The notes: generated by a model from the sequence alone, not told the origin. Positions 49,627 through 59,357 are shown, numbered from the stretch's first letter. The stretch is DNA of 64,000 nt from Pokkaliibacter sp. MBI-7 (GCF_029846635.1 NZ_JARVTG010000001.1:3676001-3740000), one strand, 5' to 3'. Numbers and translations: made by a program.

Positions 49627-50844
49627 ATGGCAGGTATAAAAGCAGTAATGACGGAGAGTAGCGTGGAGAAGCAGACGACCCCTTGGGCACAGCGAGTCGC
49701 AGATATTCAGTCTTTCAAGGTGATGGACCTGTTGCGTCGTGCCAAGGAGCTGGAGGCATCGGGGCGGGATGTGATCCATATGGAGATCGGCGAGCCCGAT
49801 TTCTCTACCGCTGAGCCCATAGTGCGAGCTGGTCAGCAGGCGTTGGCAGACGGGCTGACGCAGTACACCCCGGCATTGGGAATTCAGCCGTTGCGCCAGG
49901 CTATTGCTTCTTTTTATAAGCAGCGATACGACCTTGACCTTGATCCCGCCCGTGTCGTGGTGACGCCGGGTGGATCTGGCGCTTTGTTGCTACTGTCTGC
50001 ATTACTGGTTGATCCTGGCAAGACGCTGATGATGGCGGATCCTGCCTATCCCTGTAACCGCCAGTTCCTGCGTCTGGTCGAGGCGCGAGCCAAACTGGTT
50101 CCCACCGAGCCGGATAACGGTTTCTGTCTTACTCCGAATGCGGTGCGATCTGCCTGGGATGAATCCTGCGCCGGATTGTTGCTGGCCTCGCCGGCCAATC
50201 CAACAGGTGTCGTCATTCCTGAAGCGGATTTACGCGCGCTCTGTGATACCGTGCGCGAATTGGGCGGGCATCGTCTGGTGGATGAAATCTACCACGGTCT
50301 GAGCTACGGAATGGAGGCGCCCTCTGTGCTGCAGGTGGATGACGATGCTTTTGTACTTAACAGTTTCTCAAAATACTTTGGCATGACCGGCTGGCGGCTG
50401 GGCTGGGTGGTAGCACCGCAGGCTGCAGTACCGGAGCTGGAGAAGCTGGCGCAGAATCTTTATATATCTGCACCGAGCATGGCCCAGTACGCCGCACTGG
50501 CCTGTTTTGAGGCTGACACGCTGGCGATTCTGGAGCAACGCCGCGTCGCTTTCGCAGAGCGGCGCGATTATTTGCTGCCTGCTTTACGGGAGTTGGGCAT
50601 GCATATCCCCTTTGCACCTCAGGGTGCCTTCTATATATACGCAGATGCCTCTGCACTGACTGATGATACATTCCGCTTCTGCTTTGATTTGCTGGAAGCA
50701 GAGGGCGTAGCGATCACCCCCGGGCTGGATTTCGGCAGTCATCATGCAGAGCGTTACATTCGCTTTGCCTACACCACGTCCATGACTAATTTGCAGCGTG
50801 CTGTGGAGCGCATCCGCCGCTTTATTGGAGGCCGTCAGGCATGA
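49627..50844 (+). CDS. PLP-dependent aminotransferase, class I fold
   Basis: 405 residues from ATG 49627; the ATG at 49648 is a possible alternative. Aspartate aminotransferase superfamily. Motifs: MEIGEPDFSTAEPI (about 51-64), TPGGSGALLLL, NPTGVVIP, and the PLP-binding Lys in NSFSKYFGMTGWRLGW (about K251). The amino acid substrate cannot be fixed from the sequence. Stop and sfsA start overlap as ATGA. The pair next to dksA-gluQ-cbrAB is also found in Pseudomonas. Confidence 0.88.
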   Translation: MAGIKAVMTESSVEKQTTPWAQRVADIQSFKVMDLLRRAKELEASGRDVIHMEIGEPDFSTAEPIVRAGQQALADGLTQYTPALGIQPLRQAIASFYKQRYDLDLDPARVVVTPGGSGALLLLSALLVDPGKTLMMADPAYPCNRQFLRLVEARAKLVPTEPDNGFCLTPNAVRSAWDESCAGLLLASPANPTGVVIPEADLRALCDTVRELGGHRLVDEIYHGLSYGMEAPSVLQVDDDAFVLNSFSKYFGMTGWRLGWVVAPQAAVPELEKLAQNLYISAPSMAQYAALACFEADTLAILEQRRVAFAERRDYLLPALRELGMHIPFAPQGAFYIYADASALTDDTFRFCFDLLEAEGVAITPGLDFGSHHAERYIRFAYTTSMTNLQRAVERIRRFIGGRQA

Positions 50845-51572
50845 AATGGCCGAAGCCGTTGCAGCAGGGGCGACTGATTAAACGCTACAAGCGCTTTCTG
50901 GTCGATATCGTTACTGATGATGGTCGGCTGCTAACCCTGCACTGTGCGAATACCGGCTCCATGCGCAACTGCGGCAAGGAGGGGAGTAAGGTCTGGTTCT
51001 GGGACTCGGAAGACCCTAAGCGCAAACTTCCCTGTACCTGGGAGCTGGTTGAAACGGCCCCGGGTGAAGTCGCCTGTATCAACACGCAGCGTGCCAATTG
51101 TCTGGTGGAAGAAGCGGTCATTGCGGGGGACATCCCGACATTGTCCGGCTACCGACAGGTACGACGAGAAGTGAAATACGGTTATGAAAACAGCCGTATT
51201 GATTTGTTGTTACAGGACGGAGCGCAGGCAGACTGTTTTATCGAGGTCAAGAGTGTGACCTTGAAGGAAGACGGTCTGGGTTATTTCCCTGATGCGGTCA
51301 GTGTGAGGGCCAGCAAGCACCTGCGTGAGCTGGCAGCTATGGTGGAGGAAGGCAAGCGTGCAGTGATCTTCTTTTGCGTCTGTCATAGTGGCATCGACAG
51401 CGTCACTCCGGCCTGGCACATCGACCCTGATTATGCCCGGTTACTGCTACAGGTGGTTGAGCAGGGAGTCGAGGTGTTAGCCTGGCAGGTGGCCTTTAGT
51501 GAAGAAGGTATGCAGCTGCATAAGGAACTGCCGGTCTTACTGATGGCGCCCGTCAGTCGTCCAGCTCGCTAA
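50841..51572 (+). CDS. sfsA: Sugar fermentation stimulation protein homologue SfsA
   Basis: 243 residues. The family has an OB-fold-like N-terminus and a nuclease-like core; its role is not settled (nucleic-acid binding and maltose-gene effects were reported in E. coli). Conserved blocks: ANTGSMRNC (about 35-43), NTQRANCLVEEA, REVKYG-NSRIDLLL and CFIEVKSVTL, with PDAVSVRASKHLREL. It is translationally coupled to the aminotransferase and its 3' end overlaps the convergent Rieske gene by 20 bases. Confidence 0.93.
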   Translation: MKWPKPLQQGRLIKRYKRFLVDIVTDDGRLLTLHCANTGSMRNCGKEGSKVWFWDSEDPKRKLPCTWELVETAPGEVACINTQRANCLVEEAVIAGDIPTLSGYRQVRREVKYGYENSRIDLLLQDGAQADCFIEVKSVTLKEDGLGYFPDAVSVRASKHLRELAAMVEEGKRAVIFFCVCHSGIDSVTPAWHIDPDYARLLLQVVEQGVEVLAWQVAFSEEGMQLHKELPVLLMAPVSRPAR

Positions 51573-51882
51573 CCCATACTTGCTGCTGTGCGTCGATGCT
51601 GACCTGCAGCGGCTCTAATCCCTGCCCGACGCAGGGGCCGGCAATGCATTCGCCACTGCTGATGCTGAATAAGGCACCGTGTGTTGCACACTGAATAAAT
51701 TCAGCACTGTAGTCGAGGAAGTCATCCGGTTGCCATTCCAGCGGTATGCCCCGATGCGGGCAGCGGTTCACATAGGCGTAGACTTGTTGGTTCTTGCGTA
51801 CGGCAACAATGGCTGTTCCATTGTGCTGAAAACCACGGCTTTTTCCCTCGACAAGCTGCTCCAGCGGGCAGAGTAAGAACAT
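51553..51882 (-). CDS. Rieske [2Fe-2S] domain protein
   Basis: 109 residues from ATG 51882 (MFLLCPLEQLVEG), with GGAG 8 bases upstream; the frame is open to 51936 without similarity. A stand-alone Rieske ferredoxin-like domain: the cluster ligands are CPHRG (about 41-45) and CATHG (about 65-69), the CXH and CX2H pairs. The partner oxygenase or reductase is not nearby, so the function is unknown. The gene is divergent from mrcB and overlaps sfsA tail to tail. Confidence 0.88.
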   Translation of the reverse strand: MFLLCPLEQLVEGKSRGFQHNGTAIVAVRKNQQVYAYVNRCPHRGIPLEWQPDDFLDYSAEFIQCATHGALFSISSGECIAGPCVGQGLEPLQVSIDAQQQVWVSELDD

Positions 51883-51954
51883 GACGTATCTCCAGGTGAC
51901 CGGTATGATGGGCGCGGTAAGGATATCGGAAGCCAAGGGTGAAATCGCGAACTC

Positions 51955-54303
51955 ATGAGTAAGAAGCCGAACAAGAAACCAGCCGCTCGCAAGTCAGTAA
52001 AGGGAAGATCATGGTTAGGGCTGTTGATAAAGCTGATGCTGGTCGGTGTGGTCGTACTTGCCGGAGTGATGGCCTATCTCGATGCACAGATAGTCGAAAA
52101 GTTTGAAGGTAAACGCTGGGCTATCCCCGCCAAGGTGTATGCCCGCCCTCTGGAGATCTATGCCGGCCTCAGCCTGACTGACAAGCGCCTGAGTGCCGAG
52201 CTGGCGGCACTGGGCTATCGTCTGGTAGACAAGGTCGACAGTGTTGGACAGGTGCAGCGTAAAGGTGCGGGCGACTTTGTGATCTATGGCCGCAGCTTCA
52301 ATTTTGCCGATGGTCGAGAGCCTGCTCAGCTCGGTGAGGTCGAGCTGGCTAATGGCCGGGTTCAGGCGCTGCGCGATGGCAAAGGTCATGACTTGCCCCT
52401 GATGCGTCTGGAGCCTCAGCTGATTGGTGGTTTCTATCCCAGTAAGAATGAAGATCGTGAGCTGGTCACACTGAAGGATGTACCGCCGCTGCTGGTCTCC
52501 ACCCTGATCGCCGTCGAGGATCGTAACTTCTATTCCCACTGGGGCATTTCACTGCGTGGAATTACCCGCGCCATGCTGGCCAATATTCGCGCCGGGCGTT
52601 TTGTTCAGGGTGGCAGCACCCTGACCCAGCAACTGGTTAAGAACTTCTATCTGGATGACAACAGCCGCAGCCTGATTCGTAAGCTACGTGAGGCGCCCAT
52701 GGCCCTGCTGCTGGAGATGCATTACAGCAAACAGGAGATCCTCGAGACATATCTGAATGAGGTGTACCTGGGGCAGGATGGCTCTCGTGCCATTCATGGC
52801 TTTGGTCAGGCCAGCCTGTTCTATTTCGGCCAGCCTGTAAACGAGCTGAATCCTGCGCAGATCAGTTTGCTGGTGGGGATGGTGAAAGGGCCGTCGTTAT
52901 ACAATCCACGACGTAATCCTAATACCGCTACCGAGCGGCGCAATGTGGTGCTGCAGGTATTGGCCGATCAGGGCATCATGCCGCAGTCCTATGCGGAGGG
53001 CTGGGCCAAGCAACCATTGGGTGTCAGTGATGTGCCGCTGCGCTCGAAAGGAGGCTATCCCGCTTTTATGCAGCTGGTCAGACAACAGCTTCAGCAGTAC
53101 TACGATGCGGATACCCTGACCAGTGCCGGACTGAAAGTCTTCACTACTCTTGACCCCTATGTACAGCATACCGCCGAGCGCAGTTTGCAGGACGTCACTG
53201 CACAGCTGGATAAACGCTATGGCAAGCGTCTGGAAGGACTGGAAGGGGCCATGATTGTGACCAGCCCTAACACGGGCGAGATTCTCGCCATGGTGGGCGG
53301 GCGCGATCCACGCTTCCAGGGGTTCAACCGGGCGCTGGATGCTCACCGTCAGATTGGTTCGCTGGTCAAGCCTTCGGTCTATCTGTCGGCACTGGAGGAG
53401 TATCAGCAATATAACCTGGCGACGCCGCTGGATGATGGTCCGGTGGATATCAAGGCCGGTGATGGTACGCGCTGGAAACCACAGAACTTTGATCATCAGA
53501 GTCATGGCATGGTGCCTCTGTGGCAAGCTCTGGCAAAGTCCTACAACCAGTCTACGGCCCATCTCGGGCTGGCGGTCGGCCTGCCACGTATTGCCCAGAC
53601 GTTACAGCGGCTGGGGATCACCAGTCAGATTGATGCCGTCCCTTCTTTATTACTTGGGGCTATCGATCTGACGCCTTTTGAAGTAACCCAGATGTATCAG
53701 ACTATCGCCTCGCAGGGATTCTATATGCCCTTACGCGCGGTGACCGCGGTACTGGATGAGAAAGGCAAGCCGTTGCAGGAATCTTCACTGCACTTCCAGC
53801 CGAAACAGGTGGTCGATCCTCGTTTTATGGGGCTGGTCACCTATGGCATGGAACAGGTGGTGAATGAGGGAACATCACGGCAGATTCGTACCGTGCTGAC
53901 CCCTGACATCTTTGCTGCCGGGAAGACCGGTACGACTAATGATCAGAAGGACAGCTGGTTTGCCGGCTTCACCGAAAACTATCTGGGTGTAGTGTGGCTG
54001 GGTAAGGACGACCCGCAACCGACTCCGCTGACGGGGGCGACGGGTGCACTGCAGGTCTGGATCGATATGATGAAGGGGCTTCAGCCTGCTGCCTGGCAAC
54101 CCGCTCTGGCACCGGGCTTGAGTCAGGCCTGGGTGGACAGCAGCGGCAATCTGACGGATCAGGATTGTCCCGGAGCACGGCAGCTGCCTTTTATTCCTGG
54201 CTCAGAACCCAAGACGTTTAATAGTTGTCATTCTGCACCTGCTGCGCAGCCCGATGATGACGGGCAACAACGCAGCTGGTTTCAACGCTTGTTTGGAGGC
54301 TAA
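51955..54303 (+). CDS. mrcB: Penicillin-binding protein 1B
   Basis: 782 residues. A bifunctional class A PBP: short cytoplasmic tail rich in Lys, a membrane helix (about 22-44), UB2H domain (about 60-145), glycosyltransferase (about 155-330 with EDRNFYSHWG and QGGSTLTQQLVKN) and transpeptidase (about 400-720) with SxxK as SLVKP, SxN as SYNQS and KTG as KTGTTND. The UB2H domain is the docking site of PBP1b activators in known systems, and a candidate activator is encoded 2 bases downstream. Confidence 0.96.
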   Translation: MSKKPNKKPAARKSVKGRSWLGLLIKLMLVGVVVLAGVMAYLDAQIVEKFEGKRWAIPAKVYARPLEIYAGLSLTDKRLSAELAALGYRLVDKVDSVGQVQRKGAGDFVIYGRSFNFADGREPAQLGEVELANGRVQALRDGKGHDLPLMRLEPQLIGGFYPSKNEDRELVTLKDVPPLLVSTLIAVEDRNFYSHWGISLRGITRAMLANIRAGRFVQGGSTLTQQLVKNFYLDDNSRSLIRKLREAPMALLLEMHYSKQEILETYLNEVYLGQDGSRAIHGFGQASLFYFGQPVNELNPAQISLLVGMVKGPSLYNPRRNPNTATERRNVVLQVLADQGIMPQSYAEGWAKQPLGVSDVPLRSKGGYPAFMQLVRQQLQQYYDADTLTSAGLKVFTTLDPYVQHTAERSLQDVTAQLDKRYGKRLEGLEGAMIVTSPNTGEILAMVGGRDPRFQGFNRALDAHRQIGSLVKPSVYLSALEEYQQYNLATPLDDGPVDIKAGDGTRWKPQNFDHQSHGMVPLWQALAKSYNQSTAHLGLAVGLPRIAQTLQRLGITSQIDAVPSLLLGAIDLTPFEVTQMYQTIASQGFYMPLRAVTAVLDEKGKPLQESSLHFQPKQVVDPRFMGLVTYGMEQVVNEGTSRQIRTVLTPDIFAAGKTGTTNDQKDSWFAGFTENYLGVVWLGKDDPQPTPLTGATGALQVWIDMMKGLQPAAWQPALAPGLSQAWVDSSGNLTDQDCPGARQLPFIPGSEPKTFNSCHSAPAAQPDDDGQQRSWFQRLFGG

Positions 54304-54305
54304 TT

Positions 54306-54977
54306 GTGAGTACAACGATGTTTGCATCAGCGCCCAGAATAGTACGTGTGCGAGGACTGGCATTGCTGGCGTTCACAGCAATCATGGCAGGCTGTAGTTC
54401 TGTACAGACCGGACAGGTGCCAGTAGTGGACGCGACGGCCATGCCACAGCAGAGGCAGGTTCAGCAGGTTGAAAGCAGTGCGCAGTCCATGCCGCTGGAT
54501 TCGTACGGTGGCGTGTCCGGTTCGGTAACGGTGGGCACGGGCGTATCCGGCAGTACTGACATGAACAGTAATTCAGGAGCTGATCTGAGTTCCGGCTCGG
54601 ATCTCAGCAGCGAGATCAATAGTGATATCAACAGCGAGCAAAGTGGTGTGGGGGCTGGCGGTGCTGCAATGTCCAGCAGTGCTGGCCAGAGCAGTTTGCC
54701 CAGTACCAGCTCAATGAGCAGCTCATCACCAGCGGTACTGGCATTGCTCAGTCAATCTACCACTATGGCCAGCAGTGGTGATCTGGGGCAGGCGATCAGT
54801 CGTGCCGAGCGAGCGTTGCGTCTGGATCCTCGCGATCCCAACGTCTATCGCACCCTGATGGGGTTGTATGACAAGGCCGGTCAGCATGATCAGGCCAGAG
54901 AGATGGCCAGCCGCGGGCTCAGCGTTGCCCGCAGCGAAGCCGAGCGGTTACCGTTCAGAGCGCGTCTGGCTCAATAG
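54306..54977 (+). CDS. TPR lipoprotein, probable LpoP-type activator of PBP1b
   Basis: 223 residues, GTG start with GGAGG 6 bases upstream. The signal ends in a lipobox-like AIMAGC (Cys at about 30), so it is probably an outer-membrane lipoprotein. A Gln/Ser/Gly-rich disordered linker (about 40-150, with repeats such as DLSSGSDLSS) leads to a C-terminal TPR-like pair of helices (about 155-215, GDLGQAISRAERALRLDPRD). In Pseudomonas aeruginosa the PBP1b activator LpoP is a TPR lipoprotein encoded beside ponB/mrcB; architecture and position match. LspA (14313) would process it. Confidence 0.7.
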   Translation: MSTTMFASAPRIVRVRGLALLAFTAIMAGCSSVQTGQVPVVDATAMPQQRQVQQVESSAQSMPLDSYGGVSGSVTVGTGVSGSTDMNSNSGADLSSGSDLSSEINSDINSEQSGVGAGGAAMSSSAGQSSLPSTSSMSSSSPAVLALLSQSTTMASSGDLGQAISRAERALRLDPRDPNVYRTLMGLYDKAGQHDQAREMASRGLSVARSEAERLPFRARLAQ

Positions 54978-55548
54978 CGGGCGCCTGTCGTACCAGCAGC
55001 AGGTGAACGGCCGCTACGGTACTTAACAGCAGAAAACTGGTCAGCCCCCAGAGGTTGTGGAGTAAGCCCACTTCCGGGGTGGAGAGTAACTCCAGACCAG
55101 CGAGCAGGCCGCACAGAGGGATGGCTTTGGCCATCCCTCTGCTTTTCCAGGCGACCAACAGCAGCGCCCCCGTCGTGATTACCCATAGAATAGTCTGCCA
55201 CTGCAGTGCCCAGTCAAAACGACGGAACAGTTCAAAGCAGGCCATCAGCCCGAGCAGTCCTTTACCCCAAATCGCTTTCGCCCATGGGTTGGTCAGGGTG
55301 AGACTGAGTACGCCAAAGCCTATAAAACTTACCGCGACAAAATTCACCAGATTACGGCTGAGGTGCAGTGCATCCTTTACATCAGGTAACAGCCATTCGA
55401 CCAGTCCTTGCGCCACAACCGCCAGATAACCCAGCATCAAGGCGGAGATAGTGGGATGTGCCGGTGCAGTCTGACGATGCCTCAACCCGATCAGCATCGT
55501 CAGTGCTACCGCCGCAATCAGCGTATTGGTAACAAGCATTGCCGTCAT
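54955..55548 (-). CDS. Hypothetical integral membrane protein
   Basis: 197 residues, not recognised. About six hydrophobic helices are visible (near 5-22, 35-54, 67-86, 90-108, 120-135 and 160-185) with little outside the membrane. Its ATG overlaps the hemL stop as ATGA, so it is translated from the hemL message. The 3' end overlaps that of the lipoprotein gene by 23 bases. No motif suggests a function; a link to heme or quinone metabolism would be speculation. Confidence 0.75.
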   Translation of the reverse strand: MTAMLVTNTLIAAVALTMLIGLRHRQTAPAHPTISALMLGYLAVVAQGLVEWLLPDVKDALHLSRNLVNFVAVSFIGFGVLSLTLTNPWAKAIWGKGLLGLMACFELFRRFDWALQWQTILWVITTGALLLVAWKSRGMAKAIPLCGLLAGLELLSTPEVGLLHNLWGLTSFLLLSTVAAVHLLLVRQAPAIEPDAL

Positions 55549-56825
55549 AGCTTGGCCATGACTCGCTCAGCAGCATCCAGAGTATGTTGCAGAGCCTGAT
55601 CATCATGAGCCAGCGACATGAAGCAAGCTTCATAGAAAGCAGGGGCCAGATACACGCCTTCATTCAGCATTCCATGGAAGAAGTGGTTGAAGCGCTCTTT
55701 ATCACAGGCCATCACCTCGCTGTAGCGATTGACCTGCTGCTGTTCGGTAAAGAACAGGCCGAACATGCCACCGACTTCATTCGTCAGAAAGGGAACACTC
55801 GCAGCACTGGCCCGTTCTCGCAGACCTGTCGTCAGATAGGCGGTTTTCGCGGTGATCTGCTCGTGTATGCCAGGTGCGCTTAATGCATTGAGCATGGCTA
55901 GCCCGGCGCTCATAGCGATGGGATTGCCCGACAGTGTGCCTGCCTGATATACCGGGCCAAGGGGGGCAATATGCTGCATCACTTCGCGTCGACCACCAAA
56001 AGCGCCCACAGGCATGCCGCCGCCGATAATTTTACCTAACGTGGTCAGGTCGGGTTGGATGTTGTAGTGCTGCTGAGCACCGCCCAGAGCGACACGGAAG
56101 CCTGTCATGACTTCGTCGAAGATTAAGAGGCTGCCGTATTGGTCACAGACGTTACGCAGGCCTTCCAGAAAGCCGGGAACGGGTGGGATGCAGTTCATGT
56201 TGCCAGCGACGGGCTCGACAATAATGCAGGCGATCTGATCACCGACCTCGCTGAAGGCCTGATGCACAGAATCCATATCGTTGTAATTGAGCGTAATGGT
56301 GTGCTCTGCCAAGGCAGCGGGCACGCCGGGCGAGTTAGGAATCCCCAGTGTCAGTGCACCGGAGCCCGCCTTGACCAGAAGCGAGTCAGAGTGGCCATGA
56401 TAGCAGCCTTCAAATTTGACGATCTTGTCCCGGCCCGTAAAGCCGCGAGCGAGACGGATCGCGCTCATGGTTGCTTCGGTACCAGAGTTGACCATGCGTA
56501 CCATATCCATTGAAGGGACGAGTTCACATACTTTACGTGCCATTTCCACTTCAATAGCAGTGGGGGCGCCGAAGCTCAGGCCCAGTTCGATGCTTTCCTT
56601 GACGGCTGCGAGGATGTCCGGATGGTTATGGCCTAGCAACATCGGACCCCAGGAGCCTACATAATCCACGTAGGCCTTATCATCCACATCGTACAGATAG
56701 GCGCCCTGGGCTTTTTTGAAGAAAACCGGTGTGCCGCCGACGGCCTTGAATGCACGCACGGGCGAGTTTACGCCGCCGGGGATATAACGTTGAGCTTCGT
56801 TGAACAGGCTTTCTGATCGGTTCAT
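55545..56825 (-). CDS. hemL: Glutamate-1-semialdehyde 2,1-aminomutase
   Basis: 426 residues. It converts glutamate-1-semialdehyde to 5-aminolevulinate in the C5 heme pathway. PLP-binding Lys lies in [20 protein letters not shown] (about K265), with the aminotransferase III signature [14 protein letters not shown] before it. The start [26 protein letters not shown] is typical. thiE lies upstream on the same strand, as in pseudomonads, where thiD-thiE-hemL is common; here thiD is absent. Confidence 0.97.
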   Translation of the reverse strand: MNRSESLFNEAQRYIPGGVNSPVRAFKAVGGTPVFFKKAQGAYLYDVDDKAYVDYVGSWGPMLLGHNHPDILAAVKESIELGLSFGAPTAIEVEMARKVCELVPSMDMVRMVNSGTEATMSAIRLARGFTGRDKIVKFEGCYHGHSDSLLVKAGSGALTLGIPNSPGVPAALAEHTITLNYNDMDSVHQAFSEVGDQIACIIVEPVAGNMNCIPPVPGFLEGLRNVCDQYGSLLIFDEVMTGFRVALGGAQQHYNIQPDLTTLGKIIGGGMPVGAFGGRREVMQHIAPLGPVYQAGTLSGNPIAMSAGLAMLNALSAPGIHEQITAKTAYLTTGLRERASAASVPFLTNEVGGMFGLFFTEQQQVNRYSEVMACDKERFNHFFHGMLNEGVYLAPAFYEACFMSLAHDDQALQHTLDAAERVMAKL

Positions 56826-56982
56826 TGGGAGTGTTTCTCGTCAGATAGTAGAAGAGTGTGCACGTTGTGCAGTGGTTTCGGGCATTGGGTTACAGGGCTG
56901 GACAATGCCGGTTAGCAGATCTCTGCACCACTAGTATTGTTTGATTGACTGAAATCCAACCTGAGTGGTGTTAATCCACTCA

Positions 56983-57627
56983 TCATTGATCACGCAATGG
57001 TTGCCGGCAGGCCAGATAGGAGCGGCAATGCTCGGCGATATTCTGTCTGGCAAAAATATCGTTGATCACGGCTAGCCAGTCTGCCCCCTGCTGCCACAGT
57101 TCCGGGGCGCGTTGAAGCGTAATGCCGCCGATAGCGACCACAGGTAACTGCAATGACTGCTGAGCCTGTTTTAGGAGTGACAGAGGCGCTGGCCTGGCGT
57201 TGGGTTTGCTGCTTGAGGGGTAGAATGCGCCAAAGGCGACGTAATCTGCCCCCTGCTGTTGTGCTTCCACGGCGAGTGACAGCTGGTCGTGGCAGGTGAT
57301 GCCGATGATGGCTTGACTGCCCAGTTCCCGACGAGCGATTACCAGCTGCTCATCCTGCTGACCCAAGTGAACGCCGTGAGCGCCGATGTCTGCAGCCAGT
57401 CGCCAGTCGTCATTGATCAGCAGGCAGGCCCCGACACTGTGGCAGAGGCTCAGTAGTGCTTGTGCCTGTTGGCGCCGCTTTACATAATCACTGCTCTTGT
57501 CCCGGTACTGAATAAGTGTACAACCGCCTTGCAGTACATCTTCGACTTCCTGTTCCAGACTTGTGCCAGACAGACAGCGGGAATCGGTGATGGCGTACAG
57601 GCCGCCTTGGGTAAGTGAAAAGGTCAT
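56983..57627 (-). CDS. thiE: Thiamine-phosphate synthase
   Basis: 214 residues. It joins hydroxymethylpyrimidine diphosphate and thiazole phosphate. TIM-barrel motifs: YAITDSRCL near the start, QYRDKSSD (about 41-48), LLINDDWRLA, GVHLGQQDE, and ISAIGGI-type VVAIGGIT (about 170). Its ATG overlaps the clc stop by four bases (ATGA), so it is translated with the upstream transporter gene. No TPP riboswitch was recognised nearby. Confidence 0.94.
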   Translation of the reverse strand: MTFSLTQGGLYAITDSRCLSGTSLEQEVEDVLQGGCTLIQYRDKSSDYVKRRQQAQALLSLCHSVGACLLINDDWRLAADIGAHGVHLGQQDEQLVIARRELGSQAIIGITCHDQLSLAVEAQQQGADYVAFGAFYPSSSKPNARPAPLSLLKQAQQSLQLPVVAIGGITLQRAPELWQQGADWLAVINDIFARQNIAEHCRSYLACRQPLRDQ

Positions 57628-59357
57628 AAAAGAGTCTGCTGATTGTTCATATAGCTTGTCAGGTCGTCACGAGTGAAAGCACCAACAATATTACCGCTCC
57701 AGCCCGTAACGTAGAGAGCTTCCGCGCCGCTCTGATTGAACAGGTCCAATGCTTCTTTGAGAGTTGACTGAATAGCGATGGCCTTGACGTCCTTACGGAT
57801 GGCGGGAATGGCAAGCAGGTTAATCGTATCTTCTTCCTGGGTAGGGGCATGTTCCGCCAGAACAAAAGCGCGTAGGTCGTTGGTAGCAAGCAGGCAGACG
57901 GGTACATCGTCCCGACTGATCAGATACCAGGGACCGTTGTGATCCAGCATGCTGTGAGCCAGTTCCGGCGACACCTTGTAAGGATACAGTGGGACACCAC
58001 GGCGCATGATCGCAGCGACGCTTTCTCGACTGAGTGCCTGTGATACCGGCGTTTGGCGCTGGGCCTGATTGGAAGACAGGAGCAGTGACCAGAACAGCGA
58101 CTTCTGTTTAAAAACGTAGGTGCAGGTCAGATTGGCTACGACGATGGCCAGCATACCGGGAAAGATGATATTGGAGTTGTGAGTCAGCTCCAGTAGTGCA
58201 GTTAGCGCAGCCAGCGGTGCCTGAAGGGTCGCACCCATCATCGATCCCATACCAAGCATCGCATAGAAACCGATCGCACCTACTGGTTGATGGCTACCAA
58301 CGTTGGCGATAACGCCCAAGGCCCCGCCCGCTGCTGCCCCCACAAACAGAATGGGACCAATACAGCCCATCGGCATGCCCATGCCAAAGCAGAATGCTGT
58401 GGCCACCAGCTTGACAACGGTGATGATCAGCAGGGTGGAAAGTAATAAATGGGGCTGCAGAATATCGCTGATCGTATCGTAACCAATTCCCATCACCTGA
58501 GGAGCAACGATACCCGCTATACCTGCTACAGCTCCCGCACAGAAAAGGCGTGCGCTGAGAGGCCAGTGATGTAAGTGCTGGCATAGGGTAACGATCTTGC
58601 AAAAGGCGGCAGCCAGTGCTCCCAGTACGACACCCAGCAGCATGATGAAGGGTAGTTCAGTCAAAGACCGGTACTGTAGCTCAGGTACTATAAAAGCGAC
58701 ATCGCTACTGAAGAGTAAGTAATTCATCACTGCTGCAGTGACCGATGCAATCATCACCGGTAGAAAACCGTTGACGGTATATTCCATCAGCACCACTTCC
58801 ATCGCGAATAGCACGCCCGCTAAAGGAGTATTGAACGAGGCAGATATGGCGGCAGCCACACCACAACCGACCATCAGCCGCATGGTGTTGTTGGGCACTT
58901 TTATGCGCTGCCCCAGCTGGCTGCAGATGGCCGCACCCAGATGGACTGCGGGACCCTCTCTGCCCCCGGGCATGCCTGAAATAATGGCAATAGAGCCGGT
59001 GATGAACTGGATGATGGCATTTCGGCCATGCAGATAACCCTGATGGAAGTTAAGACGCTCGAGCACGTAGACCACGCCCACTCGTCGGCGAGAAGGGGGA
59101 AAGGGGAGAAGGATAAGTGCAATAACGCCAGCTCCCAGTAGAGGGAACAGGCCTCTTAATAAGCAGGGGAGTTGCTCAAACGCTTCAGGGTCACCTAGTA
59201 ACCACTCCAATGGAAGTTCAATGGCAAAGCGGAAAATGACCATCACAAATCCGGTAGCCAAACCAGAGAGCAAGCCAAGTAGTGCTAACTGTGGAAGGGC
59301 GCCTGTGTGTGCCAGGCGGCCACGGAAGTGGTTAAGGGTAAAGACATCCTTCAGCAT
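57624..59357 (-). CDS. CLC-family chloride channel with CBS domains
   Basis: 577 residues: a CLC membrane domain (about 20-440) and paired CBS domains (about 455-575). The gating glutamate is kept in GGREGP (about 127-132). The segment LAGVLFAMEVVL aligns with the E. coli ClcA LAGILFIIEEM, so the internal proton glutamate (E203) is replaced by Val, as in channel-type CLCs. The GSGIP filter segment is replaced by VGVVY and the third filter motif is GCIGP, so ion selectivity may differ. It heads a coupled run clc-thiE-hemL. Channel rather than exchanger function is inferred. Confidence 0.85.
   Translation of the reverse strand: MLKDVFTLNHFRGRLAHTGALPQLALLGLLSGLATGFVMVIFRFAIELPLEWLLGDPEAFEQLPCLLRGLFPLLGAGVIALILLPFPPSRRRVGVVYVLERLNFHQGYLHGRNAIIQFITGSIAIISGMPGGREGPAVHLGAAICSQLGQRIKVPNNTMRLMVGCGVAAAISASFNTPLAGVLFAMEVVLMEYTVNGFLPVMIASVTAAVMNYLLFSSDVAFIVPELQYRSLTELPFIMLLGVVLGALAAAFCKIVTLCQHLHHWPLSARLFCAGAVAGIAGIVAPQVMGIGYDTISDILQPHLLLSTLLIITVVKLVATAFCFGMGMPMGCIGPILFVGAAAGGALGVIANVGSHQPVGAIGFYAMLGMGSMMGATLQAPLAALTALLELTHNSNIIFPGMLAIVVANLTCTYVFKQKSLFWSLLLSSNQAQRQTPVSQALSRESVAAIMRRGVPLYPYKVSPELAHSMLDHNGPWYLISRDDVPVCLLATNDLRAFVLAEHAPTQEEDTINLLAIPAIRKDVKAIAIQSTLKEALDLFNQSGAEALYVTGWSGNIVGAFTRDDLTSYMNNQQTLL

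Noticed and set aside
56940..56985. TGAGTGG/CCACTCA hairpin after thiE
   Set aside because: It lies near the thiE end but lacks a T-run on the minus strand, so it was not called a terminator.
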